This document shows, in pieces, positions 30,608 to 35,613 of a stretch of DNA of 35,613 nt. A model generated the notes under the pieces. It ran no database searches. It saw nothing but the letters and a program-made list of their open reading frames with translations, and was not told the DNA's origin. Numbering within the stretch: position 1 is the stretch's first letter; each line of letters starts with the position of its first letter. This DNA comes from Planctomycetota bacterium (GTDB lineage Bacteria > Planctomycetota > Brocadiia > SM23-32), in NCBI GenBank assembly GCA_030628375.1, contig DAOVRD010000004.1, positions 1 through 35,613 on the forward strand, given 5' to 3'. The position numbers and the translations under genes were made by a program.

Positions 30608-31375
30608 ATGAGACAACTTTTCGTCGCCGGAAATTGGAAGATGCGACTCAACGGCCGGCAGAGCATCCGCCTGGCCGGACGGCTGAGAGAACGTGTCGGG
30701 GACGTGACCGACGTTCGGCTCGCCGTATGCCCGCCCTTCGTCTACCTGAAGAGCGTCGCCGAGCTCCTGTCCGAATGCTCCATAGATGTCGGCGCCCAGA
30801 ACATGCACGCGGAGGAGGCCGGCGCCTTCACCGGTGAGGTGGCCGGACCGATGCTCCTGGACGTGGGGTGTCGCTACGTGATCCTCGGCCACTCCGAGAG
30901 GCGGCACGTGTTCGGCGAGACCGACGAGTTCATCAACCAGAAGGTCCTGAAAGCCCTCTCCCTTGGGCTGGAGCCCATCGTGTGTGGGGGAGAGACACTG
31001 TCCCAGCGGGAGGCCGTCCAGACGGAATCCGTCGTCTCTGACCAGTTGAAGTCGGGCCTGGCCGGCGTCACCGCGGAGCAGATGGCAAAGGTGACCATTG
31101 CCTACGAGCCCGTCTGGGCCATCGGCACGGGCAGGACGGCCACGCCGCAACAGGCCGAAGATGTCCACGCCCTGCTGCGTGCACTGCTGACCGAAATGTA
31201 CGGCGCCGACGTGTCCGCCGACACCGTCATCCAGTACGGCGGAAGCGTCAAGCCGGAAAACGCCGCCGAACTGATGGCGATGCCGAACGTGGACGGCGCA
31301 CTGGTGGGAGGGGCGAGCCTGGAGGCCGCCTCCTTTGAGGGCATCATCCGGGCTGCCCAGTCCGCCAGGAAGTAG
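30608..31375 (+). CDS. tpiA: Triosephosphate isomerase
   Basis: A 255-aa TIM barrel that interconverts dihydroxyacetone phosphate and glyceraldehyde 3-phosphate in glycolysis. AGGA lies nine bases before the ATG. All catalytic residues are seen: Asn9 and Lys11 in VAGNWKMR, His95 in ILGHSERR, Glu167 in IAYEPVWAIGTG with the mobile loop, and the phosphate-binding YGGSVKPENA and VGGASLE near the end. Length is standard. The neighbouring order tpiA-secG is common in several phyla. Confidence 0.98.
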   Translation: MRQLFVAGNWKMRLNGRQSIRLAGRLRERVGDVTDVRLAVCPPFVYLKSVAELLSECSIDVGAQNMHAEEAGAFTGEVAGPMLLDVGCRYVILGHSERRHVFGETDEFINQKVLKALSLGLEPIVCGGETLSQREAVQTESVVSDQLKSGLAGVTAEQMAKVTIAYEPVWAIGTGRTATPQQAEDVHALLRALLTEMYGADVSADTVIQYGGSVKPENAAELMAMPNVDGALVGGASLEAASFEGIIRAAQSARK

Positions 31376-31401
31376 GAGCCCCCGAACGCAAGGGCCGGAG
31401 T

Positions 31402-31815
31402 ATGGACCCCGAGGAATTCCGAGCAACGTTGAAGAAGGCAGCCATCATCGGCGCCTTTTTCGCGCTGGCCGTGTTGTTCTCCTTTCTGGGCTGGCGCACG
31501 GCGCTGGTGGCTTACGTGGCGACGGTTGGCGCCCTGGCCACTCTGGCCATACTGATTCAGAGCGGCCGCGGGGGCGGTCTCGCCGCATCGCTGGGCGGCA
31601 TGGGCGGCGATTCCCTGCTGGGCGCCCGTTCGGCCACGCCCATCGCCAAGGCCACTTACGTGATGCTGGGGCTTTTCCTGTTCATCTGCATGCTGGTGGC
31701 CCGGCTCGGACCGGCCGCCGAAGAAGCGCCGGGACTGCTGGCGCCCGAACCGGCCGCGCCGCAAGCCCCTGCGCCAGCGCCGCCGCCGGCCGCAGATGCC
31801 GACCAGGTCCCCTAG
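31402..31815 (+). CDS. secG: Protein translocase subunit SecG
   Basis: A 137-aa membrane protein, 26 bp after tpiA. Its core has a membrane helix (ALVAYVATVGALATLAILIQ, residues about 36-55), the loop SGRGGGLAASLGG then GGDSLLGARSATPIAKAT typical of SecG, and a second helix (YVMLGLFLFICMLV). SecG aids the SecYEG channel in export. It has one extra N-terminal membrane helix (AAIIGAFFALAVLFSFLGW) compared with the two-helix E. coli protein, and a Pro/Ala-rich C-terminal tail. Such variants are seen in PVC bacteria, by recall. Confidence 0.9.
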   Translation: MDPEEFRATLKKAAIIGAFFALAVLFSFLGWRTALVAYVATVGALATLAILIQSGRGGGLAASLGGMGGDSLLGARSATPIAKATYVMLGLFLFICMLVARLGPAAEEAPGLLAPEPAAPQAPAPAPPPAADADQVP

Positions 31816-31834
31816 TGCGGAGTGCCTCGGCAAC

Positions 31835-32722
31835 ATGATCAGCAGCATGACGGGATTCGGCATCGCCGAAACGCAGTGCGACCAGTGGGTGCTGCGCGTC
31901 GAAATGCGATCGGTCAACCGGAAGGAACTGCAGGTGACTTACCGGCTGCCCGAGCCCTTCTACCTGAAAGAGTCCGAGCTGCAGAAGCTCATTGAAGAGA
32001 AGATTCAGCGCGGGCACGTGAACTTTCGCTTGACGTGCACGCCCGGCGCGGGCGAGCCGGCGCTGCTGATCAATGAGGGACACCTGAGAAGCTGCATATC
32101 CAGGCTCAAGGCCGTCGCCAAGGCCGAAGGCATTCCCTTCCAGGCGGACCTGGCATCGCTGCTGCGGCTGCCGGGCGTGCTGAAGGACGTGACGAAAGAA
32201 ACGGAGCAGGGCGACTCGCTCTGGCCCCAGGTGCTGGCGACCGCGCGGACGGCCCTGGACGCAATGGTCGAAATGCGCCGCGCCGAGGGGAAGAACCTGC
32301 TCCCTCAGTTCGAGGAGCTTTGCTCTTCGATGGCGGGGCTCGTTGATTCCATCGAGCACGAGCAGGCCGGCGCGGTGGCCGGCTACCGCGATCGGCTTCG
32401 GGAACGGGTGAACAAGCTGCTGGAAGGCAGCCGGGTGTCAGTGGACGACGAGTCGCTGGCACGCCAGGTGGCCATCTACGCCGACCGCTGTGATGTAAGC
32501 GAAGAGATAGAGCGGCTCAGGAGCCACCTGAAGCAGTTCCGACAGGCGCTCGAAAGCGAAGATGCGCCGGTGGGGCGCAAGCTGGAGTTCCTGGGCCAGG
32601 AGATGATGCGCGAGGCGGGAACGATGGCGGCGAAGATGCCCACCGGGCCGCAGGTGGTTCAGGTGCTCGAATTGAGAAGCCAGGTTGACCGGCTTCGCGA
32701 GCAGGTTCGCAACGTGGAGTGA
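31835..32722 (+). CDS. yicC: YicC/YloC-family endoribonuclease
   Basis: A 295-aa protein starting MISSMTGFGIAE, the family signature; this ATG at 31835 fits better than an upstream in-frame start. Other family segments are VEMRSVNRKELQVTYRLP, IEEKIQRGHVNFRL, LLRLPGVL (residues about 108-115), RRAEGKNLLPQFEEL and the C-terminal APVGRKLEFLGQEMMREAGT, in which relatives have NTIGSK. YicC family members cleave RNA, and E. coli YicC helps degrade the small RNA RyhB. Placement directly upstream of gmk is widely conserved. Spacing to secG is 19 bp. Confidence 0.95.
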   Translation: MISSMTGFGIAETQCDQWVLRVEMRSVNRKELQVTYRLPEPFYLKESELQKLIEEKIQRGHVNFRLTCTPGAGEPALLINEGHLRSCISRLKAVAKAEGIPFQADLASLLRLPGVLKDVTKETEQGDSLWPQVLATARTALDAMVEMRRAEGKNLLPQFEELCSSMAGLVDSIEHEQAGAVAGYRDRLRERVNKLLEGSRVSVDDESLARQVAIYADRCDVSEEIERLRSHLKQFRQALESEDAPVGRKLEFLGQEMMREAGTMAAKMPTGPQVVQVLELRSQVDRLREQVRNVE

Positions 32723-32761
32723 GGGAAGTTCCGACGACCTCGTGCAGTGTGCCTTTGCCGG

Positions 32762-33367
32762 ATGCATGAGAAGAACAACGCCGATCCGCAGGTCAATCCC
32801 CGGCAGGTGTTCATCCTGTCGGGCCCGAGCGGTGTGGGCAAGAACAGCATCACGGCCGAGCTGTGCCGACGGGGCCTGGCCTCCAGGGCCGTGACAGCTA
32901 CCACGCGTCCCCCCAAGCCCGGCGAGGCGGACGGGAAGGACTACCATTTCATCGGAAAGGACGAATTCGAACGCTGGATCCAGCAGCGGCAATTGGTCGA
33001 ACACACCGAGTATCTCGGCCATTACTACGGCACGCCGTTTTTCTGCCTGGCGAGCGCGGCGGCTTCGGAACTGCCCGTGGTGCTGACCATTGACGTGGAC
33101 GGCGGCCTGCAGGTCAAGAGCAAGTGGCCGGAGGCGACCCTGATCTTCGTAAGGCCCCCTTCGGAGGCCGAGCTCAGAAGGCGCCTGGACGAAAGACGGC
33201 GGGACGATAGCGACAGCGTGGAACAGAGGCTGCAGCGCGCGCACGAGGAGTACGCTTATGCGGACAAGTACGACTTCTGCGTCGTCAACGACGACCTGAG
33301 CAAGGCCGTCGAAGAAGTCGCGCGCATCATTTCGCTGCGGCGCACATCCCAGGAAGATAGCCCTTGA
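32762..33367 (+). CDS. gmk: Guanylate kinase
   Basis: A 201-aa protein from ATG at 32762; a GTG five codons earlier is possible, and neither has a clear ribosome site. It phosphorylates GMP to GDP with ATP. The P-loop GPSGVGKNS (21-29) has Asn where Ser or Thr is usual right after Lys. GMP-binding motifs TATTRPPKPGEADGKDYHFI (residues about 50-69) and EHTEYLGHYYGTP (about 80-92) are intact, as is the LID region RRRDDSDSVEQRLQRAHEE. It is 39 bp after yicC and 16 bp before rpoZ, the common order. Confidence 0.96.
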   Translation: MHEKNNADPQVNPRQVFILSGPSGVGKNSITAELCRRGLASRAVTATTRPPKPGEADGKDYHFIGKDEFERWIQQRQLVEHTEYLGHYYGTPFFCLASAAASELPVVLTIDVDGGLQVKSKWPEATLIFVRPPSEAELRRRLDERRRDDSDSVEQRLQRAHEEYAYADKYDFCVVNDDLSKAVEEVARIISLRRTSQEDSP

Positions 33368-33383
33368 GGCGTGAGGTGCCTAC

Positions 33384-33641
33384 ATGAAGCGAGACGGGGA
33401 AGACCGCGTCGAAGACCTCAGCAAGAAGGTCGGCGGGAGGTTCAAGCTGACCTCTCTGTTGCAGAAACAGGCCCGCGATTACTACGCCGGCGGGCGGGCC
33501 TTCATGCCCAGCGTGCGCAACCTGGACGAGCTGTTCAACTACATCCTCGACGAGATCGAGGAAGGCAAAATCGCCCTGAGGCTCCCCGAAGAGCGAAAGG
33601 CCAAAGAAGAGGAAAGCGAGGAAGCGGCCGAGCAGTCCTGA
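33384..33641 (+). CDS. rpoZ: RNA polymerase omega subunit
   Basis: An 85-aa protein, 16 bp after gmk. It shows the omega pattern KVGGRFKLTSLLQKQARDYY (residues about 15-34), then LDELFNYILDEIEEGKIAL (about 47-65) and an acidic tail. Omega helps assemble and stabilise RNA polymerase by clamping beta'. The gmk-rpoZ pair is conserved in many bacteria, which supports the call for such a short protein. Confidence 0.9.
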   Translation: MKRDGEDRVEDLSKKVGGRFKLTSLLQKQARDYYAGGRAFMPSVRNLDELFNYILDEIEEGKIALRLPEERKAKEEESEEAAEQS

Positions 33642-33676
33642 ACTCCCTCACTCCCGTCGCCGGAAAGGAGCGTTAC

Positions 33677-34270
33677 ATGCACGGCGGATCGGCGGGAAAG
33701 AACATCATCCTCGGCGTTACGGGGAGCATTGCCGCTTACAAGGCGTGCTCCATTCTGCGCGCGCTCATGGACCGAGGGCACGCCGTTCGCGTGGTGATGA
33801 CGGCCTCGGCCCAGCGGCTCGTCACGCCCACCACGTTCCGGGCCCTCTCTGGCGGCCCCGTGGCGACCACGATGTTCATCGAGGAGGAGCAGGTGGGCCT
33901 GCAGCACGTCGAGCTGGCGGAATGGGTGGGGGCCCGTTCTGAGCCGGGCTCGGCAGGCGGAGGGGTGCTCGCCGTGGCGCCCGCGACGGCCAACTTCATC
34001 GGCAAGGCCGCCAACGGCATCGCGGACGAGATACTGAGCTGCTCCTGGATGGCGTGCGATTGCCCCAAGGTGCTGGCGCCCGCCATGAACGACCGGATGT
34101 GGAACAGCGACGCCGTGCAGCGCAACTGCCGATACCTGCGCGAGCTGCCCGGCGTGCACTTCGTGGGGCCCGTGGAAGGGAAACTGGCCAGCGGCAGGAT
34201 AGCGATGGGACACCTTGCCCCCGTGGCCGAAATCGTCGAGACCATTCACCGCGTGGCCACCGGGGGATGA
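33677..34270 (+). CDS. CoaC-like flavoprotein (phosphopantothenoylcysteine decarboxylase family)
   Basis: A 197-aa protein with AAAGGAG six bases before the ATG. It has the flavin-binding start [15 protein letters not shown], the catalytic His77 in [28 protein letters not shown] and the PAMN motif (APAMNDRMW, 134-142). The substrate clamp that normally reads LACG..G.GRM is [11 protein letters not shown] here, so the active-site Cys is Ser172. An insert of about ten residues rich in Gly and Ser (83-96) precedes the beta strand of [10 protein letters not shown]. The CoaB (synthetase) domain of bifunctional Dfp is missing. Position after rpoZ matches dfp/coaBC in many genomes. It may still act in coenzyme A synthesis or on another cysteine-type substrate. 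Confidence 0.85.
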   Translation: MHGGSAGKNIILGVTGSIAAYKACSILRALMDRGHAVRVVMTASAQRLVTPTTFRALSGGPVATTMFIEEEQVGLQHVELAEWVGARSEPGSAGGGVLAVAPATANFIGKAANGIADEILSCSWMACDCPKVLAPAMNDRMWNSDAVQRNCRYLRELPGVHFVGPVEGKLASGRIAMGHLAPVAEIVETIHRVATGG

Positions 34271-34332
34271 GGGCGGCCGCCCTTCCCTGCTCGTTCGCAT
34301 CGTCCCTTGCCCGCGGTAGCCGGTGCAAAGGC

Positions 34333-34803
34333 ATGGCTGAAGAATCGCAAGGCGATCGGATCCGCGTTTACGTGCGCCGCAGGGAGGGCTGCGACGACCT
34401 GCCTTTGCCGCGCTACATGAGCCCCGGCGCCAGCGGGATGGACCTGCACGCAGCCGTTGACGGCGAACTGGTCATCCAGCCCGGCCAGGTGAAGCTCGTG
34501 CCGACCGGCATCCACCTCGCCGTCCCGCCCGGCTACGAGGCCCAGATAAGGCCAAGGAGCGGACTCGCCCTGAAGAACCGCGTCACCGTGCTGAACTCCC
34601 CGGGCACCGTGGACAGCGACTACCGGGCCGAGGTCGGCGTGATCCTGGCCAACCTGGGAGACCGGCCGCTGGTGGTGAAGCGCGGCATGCGCGTGGCCCA
34701 GATGGTCATCTGCCGAACACACCGCGCGGAACTCGTCGAGGTCGAGGAACTGGACCGGACCGACCGCCAACTGGGCGGCTTCGGCTCGACGGGCGTGGAG
34801 TGA
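34333..34803 (+). CDS. dut: dUTP diphosphatase
   Basis: A 156-aa trimeric dUTPase that hydrolyses dUTP to dUMP. I chose ATG 34333 ([14 protein letters not shown]), though an ATG at 34267 overlaps the coaC stop and would add 22 residues unlike the family. All five motifs are seen: [42 protein letters not shown] and [11 protein letters not shown]. The last base of its stop codon is the first base of the REP array, so the array abuts the gene. It is the last gene of the pheA operon. Confidence 0.96.
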   Translation: MAEESQGDRIRVYVRRREGCDDLPLPRYMSPGASGMDLHAAVDGELVIQPGQVKLVPTGIHLAVPPGYEAQIRPRSGLALKNRVTVLNSPGTVDSDYRAEVGVILANLGDRPLVVKRGMRVAQMVICRTHRAELVEVEELDRTDRQLGGFGSTGVE

Positions 34804-35027
34804 TGTAGCGCAGCCTGAACTCAGGCGGGGGCGCCTGAGCTACATGGGGATGCTGCATGCAAATGTAGCGCAGCCGCCCTCGGCTGCGGCGAATCGCAAT
34901 GGCCAGAACTCAGGCGAGGGCGCCTGAGCTACATGCGGATGCTGCATGGAAATGTAGCGCAGCCGCCCTCGGCTGCGGCGAATCGGAATGGCCTGAACTC
35001 AGGCGGGGGCGCCTGAGCTACATGCGA
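34803..35027. repeat. Three REP units before the RAYT gene
   Basis: Units at 34803-34862 (a deletion form), 34863-34951 and 34952-35027. REP hairpins at 34869-34888 and 34958-34977 are identical. Inverted hairpins lie at about 34820-34838, 34910-34928 and 34998-35017. Trinucleotide ends CTACAT/ATGTAG mark both borders. Confidence 0.9.
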
Positions 35028-35037
35028 GGGCAAGCAG

Positions 35038-35562
35038 ATGACCAGGCAGTTCATCCCCGACCCACAGCGCCCTCACGCAAGCCCTGCCAGGGGATGCTAC
35101 AGGCGGAACCTGCCCCACATTCAGCCCGACGACAGGACGTTTTTCGTGACGTTCTGTACCCACCGGCGCTGGCAGTTGCCTGAGGCCATTCGTTCCCTCG
35201 TGCTGGACCATTGCTTGCGAGAGGACGGACGCAGGGCATGGCTACACGGTGTGGTCGTGATGCCCGACCACGTGCACATGGTCATCACCCCGCTCCGAGA
35301 TCGGCTGGGGAGGACGTATGGCCTGGCTGAGACAATGCAGGCCATCAAGGGCGCGTCCGCTCACAGCGTCAACGCCGCCCTGGGCCGCAAGGCGCGCGTC
35401 TGGCAGGCCGAGTCGTTCGACCACGTGCTGCGACGCGATGAGAACACAGCCGAGAAGGTGGACTACATTTGCGCCAACCCGGTTCGCAGGGGATTGGTCA
35501 GGGAACTCGGCGATTACCTGTGGCTGTGGCGGGAGGGCCAGAACTCAGGCGAGGGCGCCTGA
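35038..35562 (+). CDS. REP-associated tyrosine transposase (RAYT)
   Basis: A 174-aa Y1/HUH protein. The HUH motif is MPDHVHM (His78, His80). The catalytic Tyr is Tyr143 in VDYICANPVRRGLV, matching Tyr115 of E. coli RAYT. FFVTFCTHRRWQLP near the N-terminus and WQAESFDHVLRRDEN are also typical. Such enzymes bind and cut single-stranded REP sequences at GTAG-marked hairpins and are thought to spread them. The last eight residues (GQNSGEGA) and the TGA are encoded by the REP hairpin downstream. There is no strong ribosome site: GAGGGCAAGCAG precedes the ATG. Confidence 0.93.
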   Translation: MTRQFIPDPQRPHASPARGCYRRNLPHIQPDDRTFFVTFCTHRRWQLPEAIRSLVLDHCLREDGRRAWLHGVVVMPDHVHMVITPLRDRLGRTYGLAETMQAIKGASAHSVNAALGRKARVWQAESFDHVLRRDENTAEKVDYICANPVRRGLVRELGDYLWLWREGQNSGEGA

Positions 35563-35613
35563 GCTACATGGGGATGCCACATGGAAATGTAGCGCAGCCG
35601 CCCTCGGCTGCGG
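35536..35613. repeat. REP units after the RAYT gene, cut by the window end
   Basis: An inverted hairpin CTCAGGCG-AGGG-CGCCTGAG + CTACAT (35544-35567), then GGGGATGCCACATGGAA, then the next GTAG-CGCAGCCG-CCCT-CGGCTGCG unit (35589-35612) at the window edge. Confidence 0.9.

Larger units (their letters stand above)
34803..35613. mobile_element. REP array with RAYT transposase (REPtron-like)
   Basis: Repeat units of 89 bp begin at 34863 and 34952, and a 60-bp unit that lacks its first hairpin starts at 34803. Each full unit has GTAG + CGCAGCCG-CCCT-CGGCTGCG, a spacer GCGAATCG.AATGGCC, then an inverted hairpin CTCAGGCG-(A/G)GGG-CGCCTGAG + CTAC. The RAYT gene follows the third unit, and the half-unit after it starts within the gene. 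The window ends in the next unit. Confidence 0.92.

Noticed and set aside
34803-35037. CRISPR-like array beside dut
   Set aside because: The repeat units contain two internal hairpins and lack unique spacers; a RAYT gene, not cas genes, is adjacent.

Overview
The window is 35.6 kb of GC-rich bacterial DNA with no rRNA or tRNA genes that I could see. The gene order pheA-tpiA-secG-yicC-gmk-rpoZ-coaC, a SecG with a GRGGGLA loop, a DUF2851 protein and a uroporphyrinogen-decarboxylase-like protein outside any haem cluster all suggest a PVC-type bacterium, most likely a planctomycete lineage known mainly from metagenomes. That placement is inference. Both ends of the window lie inside repeats, so it may be a whole assembly contig that broke at repeats.

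Region 1 (1-10160, minus strand) is a Mu-type virion gene cassette. In transcription order it encodes a small-terminase-like HTH protein, a DUF2730-like membrane/coiled-coil protein, a small coiled-coil protein, the large terminase, a DUF935 portal, a gpI-type protease/scaffold, a decoration-like protein, the gpT major head protein, a DUF1320 (gp36-like) protein, a gp37-like protein, a tail-tube-like protein, a small coiled-coil protein and a partial internally duplicated protein. All frames are open, but there is no repressor, MuA/MuB, integrase or gpF (gp30) between the terminase genes and the host gene to the right. The operon contains host-style repeats: GTAG palindromes, heptad-built hairpins and two related 18-bp palindromes.

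Region 2 (10413-14223) holds a secreted DUF192 protein, a URO-D-fold protein and, on the minus strand, a sugar-nucleotide epimerase/dehydratase. Region 3 (14224-19190, plus strand) looks like one operon: a large protein with two NDK-like domains, a glyoxalase-II-type metallo-hydrolase, PurH and a GT4 glycosyltransferase. The last 62 bp of the glycosyltransferase gene are duplicated 1.67 kb downstream. The two copies enclose two kinds of hairpin, a frameshifted gene remnant and a pRiA4b ORF-3-like/DUF6398 gene.

Region 4 (20873-26609, minus strand) contains DUF2851, a type ISP-like restriction-modification enzyme split into two ORFs by about 130 bp that carry a 25-codon DUF3800 start fragment, and EF-P. 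Region 5 is a Fic protein with a C-terminal winged helix; its promoter overlaps a run of 12-bp repeats. A CaCA-type Na+/Ca2+ exchanger follows on the minus strand.

Region 6 (29388-34803, plus strand) is a close-packed housekeeping operon: pheA, tpiA, secG, yicC, gmk, rpoZ, a CoaC-like flavoprotein and dut. Region 7 (34803-35613) is a REP array around a REP-associated tyrosine transposase (RAYT), with GTAG-marked hairpins; the transposase stop codon lies inside a REP hairpin.

The items most worth a second look are the split restriction enzyme with its DUF3800 scar, the two-domain NDK protein, the 62-bp duplication around the pRiA4b cassette, the 12-bp operator-like array at the fic promoter, the CoaC homologue with Ser in place of the active-site Cys, and the repeat families inside the phage operon.
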